The translations under genes were made by a program, and so were the position numbers. Shown here piece after piece: positions 33,858 to 42,366 of a DNA stretch of 64,000 nucleotides (position 1 is the first letter of the stretch; each line of letters begins with the position of its first letter). The notes under the pieces were generated by a model. It was not told the origin of the DNA and searched no databases. It saw only the letters and a list, made by a program, of their open reading frames with translations. Source of the stretch: Porphyrobacter sp. CACIAM 03H1 (GTDB taxonomy: Bacteria; Pseudomonadota; Alphaproteobacteria; Sphingomonadales; Sphingomonadaceae); assembly GCF_002215495.1 (NCBI RefSeq), contig NZ_CP021378.1, positions 3,240,659-3,304,658 of the forward strand, in the 5' to 3' direction.

Positions 33858-34603
33858 TGCTCGCGGGCATGGCGCTGTTCGAGGCCCTTGTCGTCGCCCA
33901 CGTCGCCACCGGTGCGGTGGGGCTGACGGCGTTCTGGGGCCCGATCGCCACCAAGAAGGGTGCCGCGCGGCATCGCAAGTGGGGCCGCGCCGCGTGCTAC
34001 GGCTTCCTCGGCGCGGGGACGCTTGCCATCTGCATGGCGCTGCTCTCGCTCTACGGGCCGGAAGCCCGCCACCCGGAGATCGAGGACCGCACCCTGTTCG
34101 AAGGGCTGTTCGGGTGGATGATGCTCTATCTCGGCATCCTCACCATCGGCTTCGTTGATTACGGCCTCGCCGTGGTGAAGCACAGCCGCGACCGGCGGAT
34201 GCTGCGGTCCCCGCGCTATCAGACGGTGATCGCGGCGGTGGTAGTCTCGGGCGCGTGGTGCGGCTATTTCGGCTGGCAGGTGGGCCATCCGCTGATGGTG
34301 CTGGTGGCCTTCATCGGCATCCTGTCGATGGGCATCCAGCAGCTCTACATCTGGCGCACGGTCGATCCACCCCGTCAGACCTATGTGGGCGAGCACTTCC
34401 GGGCGCTGATCGGCATGGGCATCTCGGCCTATACCGCGTTCCTCTCGGTGGGCCTGATCCGCTATGTGCCAGAGCACGTCTTCAACCCCGCCGTCTGGGC
34501 GGGGCCGAGCGTGATCGGGGTGAGCCTGATCATCTGGTTTACCCTCAAGGGCAAGAAAGCCGCAGGCCCGTGCGCTTCAGGGGTGCGCCCACATCCGCAG
34601 TAG
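33857..34603 (+). CDS. Seven-helix membrane protein of unknown function
   Basis: A 248-residue integral membrane protein with about seven hydrophobic segments (VVAHVATGAVGLTAFWG, ACYGFLGAGTLAICMALL, GWMMLYLGILTIGFVDYGLAV and others) and a His/Arg-containing loop AARHRKWGRAACY. I do not recognise a named family; the layout recalls DUF2306-like proteins. The start at ATG 33857 overlaps a palindrome, and ATG 33869 is an alternative. Its 3' end overlaps the convergent PKHD hydroxylase gene by 27 bases. Confidence 0.75.
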   Translation: MLAGMALFEALVVAHVATGAVGLTAFWGPIATKKGAARHRKWGRAACYGFLGAGTLAICMALLSLYGPEARHPEIEDRTLFEGLFGWMMLYLGILTIGFVDYGLAVVKHSRDRRMLRSPRYQTVIAAVVVSGAWCGYFGWQVGHPLMVLVAFIGILSMGIQQLYIWRTVDPPRQTYVGEHFRALIGMGISAYTAFLSVGLIRYVPEHVFNPAVWAGPSVIGVSLIIWFTLKGKKAAGPCASGVRPHPQ

Positions 34604-35254
34604 ATTGGCGATGGACTTGTCGAGCGTGAGCAGCTCGGCCGACTGCGCCGGGAGCTGCCCGCGCAGCGATGCGCGCAGGTTCTCGAGGTCGAACAGCAGC
34701 TCGCGCCGTGCCGGATCGGCGATCATGCTCTCGATCCACCCCACGCACACGATCCGCGTGCCCCGCGTGACGGGGCACACCTCGTGGAGCGCGCCCGAGG
34801 GGTAGAGCACCATGCTCCCTGCCTCGCCCTTGATGGTCTGGGTCATGCCTGCGGCATGGATCACCAGTTCCCCGCCCTCGTAATCGCCGGGCGGGGTTAG
34901 GAAGAGGGTGAAGGAGAGGTCGGTGCGCAGGCGGGATGCGCCCTTCCCCATCAGCGCATTGTCGACATGGGGACCATAGTGGCCGCCCTCGCCCGTACGG
35001 CTGATCAGCAGCGGCGACAGGCGCCGCGGCTGGGCGGCGGCCCTGACGACCGGATGATCGCCGACGATCCGCCCCAGTTCCTCCTTCAGCGCCCGGCCAG
35101 CCGGGCCGTCGAGCACCGCCTGTTCGTTGCGCTTCACCGCGCGCGCGACCGCGCCCGCCGTCTCGCGCCCGTCGCGCCACTCCAGCAGGGCGATCCGCTC
35201 GGCGATGGCGGCAAGGTCGGCCGGGTCGGGGATGGCGTCGATGACGAGGATCAT
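34577..35254 (-). CDS. Fe(II)/2-oxoglutarate PKHD-type hydroxylase (PiuC-like)
   Basis: Dioxygenase of the PiuC/YbiX family, usually linked to iron uptake. The 225-residue protein shows the 2-His-1-Asp iron site (HYGPHVDNALM with H and D, and LHEVCPVTRGTR with the distal His and the 2-oxoglutarate Arg). A C-terminal helical segment completes the PKHD form. It lies downstream of a TonB receptor and a DUF6607 gene on the same strand (94-base gap). That is the typical piuA-piuC type context. Confidence 0.9.
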   Translation of the reverse strand: MILVIDAIPDPADLAAIAERIALLEWRDGRETAGAVARAVKRNEQAVLDGPAGRALKEELGRIVGDHPVVRAAAQPRRLSPLLISRTGEGGHYGPHVDNALMGKGASRLRTDLSFTLFLTPPGDYEGGELVIHAAGMTQTIKGEAGSMVLYPSGALHEVCPVTRGTRIVCVGWIESMIADPARRELLFDLENLRASLRGQLPAQSAELLTLDKSIANLLRMWAHP

Positions 35255-35348
35255 GGGCGCCCAGCTCTAGCGGTGCGGCGGCGGCGATGCAAAGGGGCCG
35301 GCGGGAGAGAGGACACTTCCCCCGCCGGCAGGGTCAAGGAGGGGCCGC

Positions 35349-36353
35349 TTACCCCCCCTTGCGGGAAGTGCCTTCCTCGATCAGCGCCAGCGCCTTCTCG
35401 CTGGCGACGGCGGGGTCTTCCTTGCCGTCCTTGATCTTGTCGGCGAGGATCATCAGCTCATTGGCGATGGTGGTGCCGGCGCTTGCCTCCTGCGCGATGC
35501 GGATGCCGCCATTGGCTTCGGCGACCTCGTCCCACTTGCCGCGCACCGCGTCCCAGTAGCCTTTGGTCTTCTCCCAATAGGTCTCGGCCGCAGCGACATT
35601 GTAGCCGTTGAACCGCTCATAGGTGTTGAGCACGTATTCCTGCACCACCGGCTTCGCTTCGCCCGCGCCCTCTGCCGGAGTCTGCATCTTGGTGTTGTCC
35701 TGCCAGTGGATCCACCCGGTCGGGGTCAGCTGGTGACGGTTGATGCCCATGTAGTGATCGTAGACGGGGCCCCGGATCGCATCGCGCCGGGCAAGCGGCC
35801 GCGCGGTCCAGTTGGAGCGCCAGCGGCGGATGCCCTGGCTCGTCTCCCACTCGCCCCACCCGGCATAGCGCGGGCTGTCGTCGACCTGCCACACGGTCTG
35901 CGACCAGCGCCCGGCGCGCATCTTCTCGGGCACCGCCTGCCATTCCCACGTGTCCCCGCCCTTGTAGGCGAGGATCTTCTCCGGCTGGTATTCCCAGTCC
36001 TGCCGCCAGTGCTTGACGACATAGGGGTTGGCCTCGTCCCCGGTGACGAGCAGGTGCTGGAGCACGATGCGCGTGCCGGTGTCCTCGATCACCCGCACGC
36101 TCTCGTAGCCGCCCGAGATCTTGCGCTCGAGCGGGGTGTAGCCCTCCATCCAGGGAGTCGATTCCTGCATGTCGAAGGTCACCTTGAAGTCGCCCGCCAT
36201 CGCGAGGATGGTCTTGCGGTCCTCCTCGAAGGCGGCCTTGGCGGCTTCGGCGGTCTGGACGATCGGGCCGTCGGCGAGCGCCGGGGCAGGCGCGGCGGCG
36301 AGCGCGAGGGCGGCGAGGCCGGTCGAAAGGAACAGCTTGGTCAGTCGGGTCAT
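35349..36353 (-). CDS. DUF6607 family exported protein
   Basis: A 334-residue secreted protein. The signal peptide (LFLSTGLAALALAAAPAPALA) is followed by the DUF6607 pattern: DRKTILAMAGDFKVTFDMQES, VRVIEDTGTRIVLQHLLV, VKHWRQDWEYQPEKILAY and TGWIHWQDNTKM. The function is unknown. Members are, to my knowledge, often beside TonB receptors and PiuC-like hydroxylases, as here. It begins 20 bases after the receptor gene, so it is cotranscribed from the Fur-boxed promoter. Start ATG 36353 gives a clean signal peptide. Confidence 0.82.
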   Translation of the reverse strand: MTRLTKLFLSTGLAALALAAAPAPALADGPIVQTAEAAKAAFEEDRKTILAMAGDFKVTFDMQESTPWMEGYTPLERKISGGYESVRVIEDTGTRIVLQHLLVTGDEANPYVVKHWRQDWEYQPEKILAYKGGDTWEWQAVPEKMRAGRWSQTVWQVDDSPRYAGWGEWETSQGIRRWRSNWTARPLARRDAIRGPVYDHYMGINRHQLTPTGWIHWQDNTKMQTPAEGAGEAKPVVQEYVLNTYERFNGYNVAAAETYWEKTKGYWDAVRGKWDEVAEANGGIRIAQEASAGTTIANELMILADKIKDGKEDPAVASEKALALIEEGTSRKGG

Positions 36354-36373
36354 GGGTCGTCCTCCATGGTTGG

Positions 36374-38650
36374 TCAGAAGCGGTAGCTGGCCGAGACGCT
36401 GAGATTGCGGCCCGGGCGGGTGAAGGCGTCGAGAATCCCCGCGTCCGCCACGCGCAGCCCGCGCACGTCGGACCACAGGGCGTAGGTCTCGTTCGTCAGG
36501 TTGAAGAGGCCCGCGCGCAGCTTGAGCGCGTCGGTGACGGCCACGAAGGCGGTGAGATCGAGGATCGTCGAGGCGCCGGGCCGCACGAACAGATCGGTGC
36601 CGTCGCCTGCGCGTTCGAGTTCGCCCGCTTCCTTGCGGGCATTGTGGGTAAGGATCAGCTCGCCCCCGAAGCGGCGTTGCGGATCGCGGTAGCCGAGGCT
36701 GGCGACGAGGTTGAAGGGATCGATCGTGTCGAGCGGCAGGCGCGTGCCCGCCGCATCGAAGGTGTCGCCATCGGCATAGGCCATCGCGAAGCGCCCGGTG
36801 ATGCCGTTGTCGAGCTTCATCTCGGCCCGCGCCTCGATCCCCTCGATCCGCGCGCCCGGGAAATTGACGAACTGGAAGATCGCCGGGTCCTGCGGGGTGA
36901 AGGCGCCGCGGATCACCTGCTGGCTGATGAAGTTGTCGTAGTCGCCGCGGAAGGCGGTGAGCTGGAGCGAGAAGACATCGCCGACATAGCGCGCGCCTGC
37001 CTCGAAGCTCTCGCTGGTCTCGGGCCGCAGGTCGGGGTTGGGGATCGAGGTGTAGCCCCCGGCGATGAATTCGAAGAAGTTGTTCACCTGGGAAGGCGTG
37101 GGCGCGAGAAAGCCTTGCGCGTAATTGCCGAAAAGGAACACCTCGGGCGCGAGTTTCAGCGTGGCGCCGAACTTCGGCGAGAGGCGGCTGTCGCTCTGGC
37201 CTTGCGGCACGAAGGTGGTGAGCAGCGGATCGTCGGTGGGGTTCAGGTCGTAGAAATCGAAGCGCAGTGCCGGGAACAGGGTCAGCGCGCCGTCGAAGAG
37301 CGTGATCTCGTCCGAGACGAACAGCCCGCCCAGCGTGAAGTCGGTGACGGGGAAGGCACGGGTCGGGAAGCTTTCGCCGCGGCCCGGGAAGGTCCCGTCG
37401 CGCAGGCCCTGCTGGCGGGTCCAGCTGATGTCCCCGCCGATGGCGACGCGGTGCTTCGTCCCGCCGAGGTCGAAGCCGCTGCGCAGCTCCCCGACCGCGC
37501 CGTAGACGCGGTTTTCAAAAGTGTTCAGCCGCTCGCGGTCGGGCGCGGGGGTGGCGGTGAGGGTGGTGCGCTCCTCGAAAGCGAACTGGCGGTCCTCGGC
37601 GTCCTGCCAATAGGCGGAGAGGAAGGCGTATTCGACCTCGTCCCCGGGGCTGCCGTCATAGGTCCAGTCGAGCGAAGCGCGCGCGCGCGCGGTGGTGTCG
37701 CGGGCGTTCAGGGCATCGACGGTCCACACCGGACGCGGGCCGAAGGTGAAGGCCGGGCCGAGGCCGGTCAGCACCTCGGTCTCCACCGCGCTTTCGAGCC
37801 ACTCGCCCGTCAGACGGATGCGGTGCGCGCCCCTCTCCCACACCAGCTTGCCGAGCACCGCGTTGCTCTCGCCATCCTGCGGGTTGGGCGCGGTGCGCAA
37901 GGGGCCGGTGCCGGTGTTGGTGCCGCGGTTTTCCAGCTCGGCGAAGTCGCGCCGGGTGTAGGCGATCATCGCCGAGAGGTCGCCGGTGCGGCCGGCGAGG
38001 GTCGCGGTCTGGCCGAATTCATTGTCGTCCGAGGAATATTGCCAAGTCACGAAGCCGCCGAGGCTCTCGCCCCTGATGAGGTCGACCGGATCGGCGGTGA
38101 CGAAGCTGACGGCGCCCGCCAGCCCGTCCGAGCCGTAGAGCGCGCTGGCGGGCCCGCGCAGGATCTCGACCTGCTTGACGAGGCTGACATCGGCAAACCC
38201 GCCGCGCCCGGCGTCCTGCGGGCCGAAGCTGAAGCCCTGCGGGCTGCGGATGCCGTCGACCTGGATCAGCACGCGGTTGCCGCCGATCCCGCGGATCGCG
38301 ATGTCCTCGTTGCGCCCGCGCCCGGTGGACCCGATCGCCGCCCCGAAGCGCGCGGGCGCACGGCGGACGGTGACGCCCGGCTCGAAGCGCACCAGGTCCT
38401 TGATGTCGGTGGCGAGCTGGTCGGCGATTTCCTCGTCGGTGATGATGGTGACGGTCGCGGGCGCCTCTTCCTGGAGCACCGGGGTGCGGGTGGCGGTGAC
38501 GGTGATGCGCCCGGTCTGCTGCTGGGCCTCGGCTTCGGCTTCGGCGGAGGCAATGGCGGCATTTTCGGCGATCGCCGGAGCAGCGGCGAGGAGAGCGAAA
38601 GGCGACACGCAAAGGGCAAGAGATTTCGTCGAAGACACGCGGTGGGGCAT
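36374..38650 (-). CDS. TonB-dependent receptor, heme/iron type
   Basis: Outer-membrane beta-barrel of 758 residues for import of an iron carrier. Signal peptide (ends AAAPAIAE), then a TonB box-like RITVTATRTP and a plug domain (NEDIAIRGIGGNRVLIQVDGIRSPQG, EILRGPASALYGSDGLAGAVSF). The barrel includes YAQGFLAPTPSQVNNFFE and the NPDL motif in IPNPDLRPETSESFEAGARY, features of hemoglobin/heme receptors. It ends in an aromatic Phe (SASYRF), as barrels do. Two Fur-like boxes lie upstream. It heads an operon with DUF6607 and probably the PiuC-like gene. Confidence 0.92.
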   Translation of the reverse strand: MPHRVSSTKSLALCVSPFALLAAAPAIAENAAIASAEAEAEAQQQTGRITVTATRTPVLQEEAPATVTIITDEEIADQLATDIKDLVRFEPGVTVRRAPARFGAAIGSTGRGRNEDIAIRGIGGNRVLIQVDGIRSPQGFSFGPQDAGRGGFADVSLVKQVEILRGPASALYGSDGLAGAVSFVTADPVDLIRGESLGGFVTWQYSSDDNEFGQTATLAGRTGDLSAMIAYTRRDFAELENRGTNTGTGPLRTAPNPQDGESNAVLGKLVWERGAHRIRLTGEWLESAVETEVLTGLGPAFTFGPRPVWTVDALNARDTTARARASLDWTYDGSPGDEVEYAFLSAYWQDAEDRQFAFEERTTLTATPAPDRERLNTFENRVYGAVGELRSGFDLGGTKHRVAIGGDISWTRQQGLRDGTFPGRGESFPTRAFPVTDFTLGGLFVSDEITLFDGALTLFPALRFDFYDLNPTDDPLLTTFVPQGQSDSRLSPKFGATLKLAPEVFLFGNYAQGFLAPTPSQVNNFFEFIAGGYTSIPNPDLRPETSESFEAGARYVGDVFSLQLTAFRGDYDNFISQQVIRGAFTPQDPAIFQFVNFPGARIEGIEARAEMKLDNGITGRFAMAYADGDTFDAAGTRLPLDTIDPFNLVASLGYRDPQRRFGGELILTHNARKEAGELERAGDGTDLFVRPGASTILDLTAFVAVTDALKLRAGLFNLTNETYALWSDVRGLRVADAGILDAFTRPGRNLSVSASYRF

Positions 38651-38687
38651 CCTGCTGGAGAGGGAGGAACGCCGCGTGTCTGACCTT

Positions 38688-38706
38688 ATTGCGAATGAGA
38701 GTCAAT
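38688..38706 (-). promoter_or_regulatory. Fur-like box 1 upstream of the TonB receptor
   Basis: ATTGCGAATGAGAGTCAAT is a 19-base partially palindromic sequence of the Fur-box type (GCGAATGAGA...). It lies 38 bases upstream of the receptor start codon. Confidence 0.6.
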
Positions 38707-38715
38707 ACGAAATGC

Positions 38716-38735
38716 TAATAGGAATCGTTCGCATA
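38716..38735 (-). promoter_or_regulatory. Fur-like box 2 upstream of the TonB receptor
   Basis: The minus strand reads TATGCGAACGATTCCTATT, nearly the same as the box upstream of bfd (17 of 20 positions). It lies 9 bases beyond box 1, suggesting tandem repressor binding. Confidence 0.6.
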
Positions 38736-38826
38736 AACGGCGCGCAGACGGACGGAGATCGGCCGCATCGTCGACCGCCCTCCGACAGACCCGCGTTTTT
38801 CGTGAGACGCCTGCGCGCCGGCGCCC

Positions 38827-39480
38827 TCAGCGCCGCAGCAGGCCCTCGGCCAGCAGACGGTTGACCCCCGCGGCCACTTCGTCCGGACCCATCTCGGCCT
38901 CGCCCCACACGATGTAGCGCAGGCCAACGAAGACGTTCATGCCCATCATCGCCCAAGCCTCGAGCTCGCCCAGCCCCTCGCGGAACTCGCCTGCCGCCGC
39001 GCCCTTGCGCAGGCGGTCGGCGATGCGCGCGGCGATGGTCTCGTAATGCTGGCGGTAGCTTGCCGGATCGACGAACTCGGCCTCGTCGATGATCCGGTAG
39101 ATCTCCTTGTGCTCCGCCGCGAAGCGCAGGAAGGCCGCGAGCGCCGCGCGCTCGATCTCGAGCGCGCCCATGTCGTCGGTCAGCGCCGAGCGCGCGCTGG
39201 TGCGCACCTTCTCGCTCATGTCGGCGACCAGCGCCCGGAACAGCGCGTCCTTGCTGTCGAAATAGGTATAGAAGCTGCCCAGCGCCACGCCCGCACGCCG
39301 CGTGATCGAGCTGACCGAGGCCTCGTGGAAGCCCTTCTCGCCGAATTCCTCCGCCGCCGCGTCGAGCAGCTTGCGCAGGGTCCGCCGCCCGCGCTCGGTA
39401 CGCGGCGTCTTGGCGTCGCCGCAAGCGGCGTCTTCGACTCCAGATGCGATCGGCGTCGCGGTGCCCGGACTGTTGCCCAT
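38827..39480 (-). CDS. TetR-family transcriptional regulator
   Basis: A 217-residue repressor. The N-terminal HTH lies at about 30-75 (RRTLRKLLDAAAEEFGEKGFHEASVSSITRRAGVALGSFYTYFDSK, seen in parts as LDAAAEEFGEKGF and GVALGSFYTYF). An all-helical ligand domain follows. It is divergent from the TonB receptor at 39603, and a palindrome between them (39534-39557) is a likely operator. Its ligand is unknown. Confidence 0.93.
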   Translation of the reverse strand: MGNSPGTATPIASGVEDAACGDAKTPRTERGRRTLRKLLDAAAEEFGEKGFHEASVSSITRRAGVALGSFYTYFDSKDALFRALVADMSEKVRTSARSALTDDMGALEIERAALAAFLRFAAEHKEIYRIIDEAEFVDPASYRQHYETIAARIADRLRKGAAAGEFREGLGELEAWAMMGMNVFVGLRYIVWGEAEMGPDEVAAGVNRLLAEGLLRR

Positions 39481-39533
39481 CAGCTACTCCCTCCACGCTT
39501 TCGGTAGGCCGCGCAAGGGTCAGGCACAAGTCT

Positions 39534-39557
39534 AAACTTGAAAGGTGGTTCAACTTT
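39534..39557. promoter_or_regulatory. Likely TetR operator between regulator and TonB receptor
   Basis: AAACTTGAA - AGGTGG - TTCAACTTT is an imperfect inverted repeat: 9-base arms with one mismatch and a 6-base centre. It lies in the 122-base divergent promoter region, where an autoregulating TetR protein would bind. Confidence 0.55.
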
Positions 39558-39602
39558 CAATACGGTCGCCGCCAGAACGAGGGCCAGGAGAGGAAACACC
39601 CC

Positions 39603-41930
39603 ATGACCAAGACGCTTTACGTCCGCGCCGCACTGCTTGCCGGCTGCGCCGGCATCGCCACCTTCGCCGCACCCGCCATGGCGCAGGACGCTTCCGCCGA
39701 GGTTGCCGACGAGGCGCAGACCGCCGAGGAGGACGGCACGATCTACGTCACCGCGCGCCGCCGCGAGGAACGCCTGATCGACGTGCCGCTGTCCGTCACC
39801 GCGTTGTCGGGCGACGACCTGATCAAGCAGGGCGTGCAGGATATCGTCGCGGTCGCCCAGCAGGTGCCCAACGTTACGCTCGAAGTGAGCCGCGGCACCA
39901 ACACCACCCTCACCGCCTTCATCCGCGGCATCGGCCAGCAGGACCCGGTCGGCGGCTTCGAGGCCGGCGTCGGCCTCTATGTCGACGATGTCTATCTCAA
40001 CCGTCCGCAGGCCGCGGTGCTCGACATCTACGAGGTCGAGCGCATCGAGGTGCTGCGCGGGCCGCAGGGCACGCTCTACGGGCGCAACACCATCGGCGGC
40101 GCGATCAAGTATGTCACCGCCAAGCTCCCCGACGAGACCAGCGTCAAGATCCGCGGCACCTACGGCTCCTATGACCAGGCCGACCTGATCGTCAGCGCCG
40201 CCACCCCGATCTCCGACAGCTTCAAGATCGGCGTCGCCGGTGCGCGCCTGTCGCGCGGCGGCTTCGGCGACAACCTGACGCTCGGCACCGAGAACTACAA
40301 CCGCGACGCCTGGGCCGCACGCGGCACGATCGAGTTCGACAGCGGGCCGGTATTCGTCCGCCTGTCGGGCGACTACATCAAGGACAATTCCGAGGCCCGC
40401 CAGGGCCATCGCTTGATCCCCGGACGCCTGACCGGCGCGCCGGTGCTGAATGACGTATTCGACACCCGCGCAGGGCTCAACATCGTCGACCAGGAGGTCG
40501 AGGCCTGGGGCGGCGCGCTCAACATCGCGATCGAGCTGTCGGACACGATCACCCTGAAGTCGATCACCGGCTACCGCGAGGATGCCTCGACCACCCCGAT
40601 CGATTTCGACAGCCTGCCGTCCGCCGACCTCGACGTGCCGGCGATCTACGAGAACGACCAGTTCAGCCAGGAATTCCAGCTGCTCTACGAGAGCGACAAC
40701 CTCTCGGGCGTGCTCGGCTTCTACTATCTCGACGCCAACGCCTTCACCGCCTTCGACGTGGCGCTGTTCACCACCGTCGCGGGCCTGACCGCGCAGACGC
40801 TGGGCGACGTCAACACCAAGACCTGGTCGGTGTTCGGCGACTTCACCTACGACCTGTCGGACACGATCAGCGTCTCGGTCGGCGGGCGCTACACCCATGA
40901 CGAGCGCACCAGCCGGGTGCTGCGCACGACCTTCCTCGGCGGGTTCTCGAACCTGTTCGGCGGCTCGGGCGTCGCGGCCGCGGTGACCAGCAACTTCAAC
41001 GGCAGCGCGACCTTCAAGGATTTCAACCCGCGCGCCTCGATCAGCTGGCAGCCGAATGCGGACCACAACGTCTACTTCACCTATTCGCAGGGCTTCAAGG
41101 GCGGCGGCTTCGACCCGCGTGGCCAGACCACCGCGTGCCGCAACCCGCGCGGCGGCGCCTGCACCCCGCAGGAGGTGTTCGACTTCATGGCCTTCGACCC
41201 CGAAACGGTCGACAGCTTCGAGCTCGGGTGGAAGGCCTCGCTGCTCGACAACCGCCTTAACATCAGCCTCGCCGGCTTCCTCGCCCAGTACACCGACGTG
41301 CAGATCCCCGGATCGGTCGGCTTCGACGCCAACGGCGACGGGGTGAACGAGAGCTTCATCGGCATCACCTCGAACGCAGCCGATGCCGACGTCAACGGGA
41401 TCGAGTTCGAGGGCACTGCGCTCGTCGGCAAGGACTTCGCGGGCGATGGCAGCCGCTTCAGCGTCAACTGGTCGCTGGGCGTGCTCGACGCCAAGTTCAA
41501 CACCTTCATCGACGCCTTCGGCCGCGACGTGGCCGACCAGCGGGTGTTCCAGAACACGCCCGAGATCACCGCGCACATGGGCTTCAACATGGGCCTGCCG
41601 GTGGGCGGGGGCATGATGGATTTCATCGGCCTCGCCTCGCTCCGTTCGGACGCGAGCCAGTTCGAAACGCCCAACCCCTTCCTCGACCAGGACGGCTTCG
41701 TGCTGGTGGATGCGAGCGTGGTTTACACCGCCGACAGCGGTCTGTGGTCGCTGGGCGTCCACGGCAAGAACCTGTTCGACAAGGAATACATCGTCGCCGG
41801 CTACAACTTCGTGGCGGGCGGCACCCCGCCGGGCACGCCTTTCGTCCCGACGCTGGGCCGCGAGGGCACGTTGACCGGCTTCTACGGCGATCCGCGCCGG
41901 ATCTTCGTGACTGCGCAGATCAACTTCTGA
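39603..41930 (+). CDS. TonB-dependent receptor (substrate unknown)
   Basis: Outer-membrane receptor of 775 residues. It has a signal peptide (ending AAPAMAQ), a TonB-box-like segment (DGTIYVTARRREERLIDVPLSVTAL in parts), and a plug domain (FIRGIGQQDPVGGFEAGVGLYVDDVYLNRP, EVLRGPQGTLYGRNTIGGAIKY in parts). The barrel ends in aromatic Phe (TAQINF). The sequence type (RRREERL, GPQGTLYGRN) belongs to the large sphingomonad family of receptors for diverse carbon or aromatic ligands. The adjacent TetR gene suggests substrate-controlled expression. The start ATG 39603 has GGAGAGG upstream. Confidence 0.93.
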   Translation: MTKTLYVRAALLAGCAGIATFAAPAMAQDASAEVADEAQTAEEDGTIYVTARRREERLIDVPLSVTALSGDDLIKQGVQDIVAVAQQVPNVTLEVSRGTNTTLTAFIRGIGQQDPVGGFEAGVGLYVDDVYLNRPQAAVLDIYEVERIEVLRGPQGTLYGRNTIGGAIKYVTAKLPDETSVKIRGTYGSYDQADLIVSAATPISDSFKIGVAGARLSRGGFGDNLTLGTENYNRDAWAARGTIEFDSGPVFVRLSGDYIKDNSEARQGHRLIPGRLTGAPVLNDVFDTRAGLNIVDQEVEAWGGALNIAIELSDTITLKSITGYREDASTTPIDFDSLPSADLDVPAIYENDQFSQEFQLLYESDNLSGVLGFYYLDANAFTAFDVALFTTVAGLTAQTLGDVNTKTWSVFGDFTYDLSDTISVSVGGRYTHDERTSRVLRTTFLGGFSNLFGGSGVAAAVTSNFNGSATFKDFNPRASISWQPNADHNVYFTYSQGFKGGGFDPRGQTTACRNPRGGACTPQEVFDFMAFDPETVDSFELGWKASLLDNRLNISLAGFLAQYTDVQIPGSVGFDANGDGVNESFIGITSNAADADVNGIEFEGTALVGKDFAGDGSRFSVNWSLGVLDAKFNTFIDAFGRDVADQRVFQNTPEITAHMGFNMGLPVGGGMMDFIGLASLRSDASQFETPNPFLDQDGFVLVDASVVYTADSGLWSLGVHGKNLFDKEYIVAGYNFVAGGTPPGTPFVPTLGREGTLTGFYGDPRRIFVTAQINF

Positions 41931-41944
41931 CGCGAAACTCCCGG

Positions 41945-41990
41945 GGGGGCGGCGGCCTCTGGCAAACCACCGCCGCTCCCTTCTCCTTTT
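41945..41990 (+). terminator. Terminator of the second TonB receptor
   Basis: An 11-base stem (GGGGGCGGCGG at 41945-41955, CCGCCGCTCCC at 41970-41980, one G-U pair) is followed by TTCTCCTTTT. It also lies at the 3' end of the convergent small gene. Confidence 0.7.
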
Positions 41991-41993
41991 CGC

Positions 41994-42233
41994 TTACGGC
42001 TGGACGGGAGCCGACGGCGGGGGCAGCGCAGGCGCCGCCTGCGGCCCCCGCCGTTCCATGTAACGCTTGGCGGCATAGCCACCCACGCCCAGCGCCACCA
42101 TCGCCGGCAGGCTGATGCGGGTGAGCACGAACGGCACCGCGCTCGCCAGCACCGCGCCGGTCACGCCGCCTGCCGCCGGGTTCCGCTTCGCGACGCTCGC
42201 GCCGATCGCGGCGCCGATGATCTTCTTCAGCAT
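41994..42233 (-). CDS. Small membrane-associated protein of unknown function
   Basis: A 79-residue protein with two hydrophobic stretches (about 3-45: IIGAAIGASVAKRN, VTGAVLASAVPFVL, then LPAMVALGVGGYAA) and a basic/Pro-rich C-terminus (KRYMERRGPQAAPALPPP). The start ATG 42233 has AAAGGAG upstream. No family is recognised. It is divergent from serS. Confidence 0.65.
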   Translation of the reverse strand: MLKKIIGAAIGASVAKRNPAAGGVTGAVLASAVPFVLTRISLPAMVALGVGGYAAKRYMERRGPQAAPALPPPSAPVQP

Positions 42234-42366
42234 GGGTCTTTCTCCTTTACCCATCAACCGGCGGGAGGGGCCCGCTGTTCCGCCGCAGGTCGCACCTGCC
42301 GCGCGCTCCGGCGCGTTGGCCAAGCCCCCTTCCCTTGCCCCGCCCGAGCGGGCATAGGCGCGAGCC

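Noticed and set aside
36374-41930. The two TonB receptors as a recent duplication
   Set aside because: Plug and barrel motifs differ strongly (heme/NPDL type versus RRREERL type).
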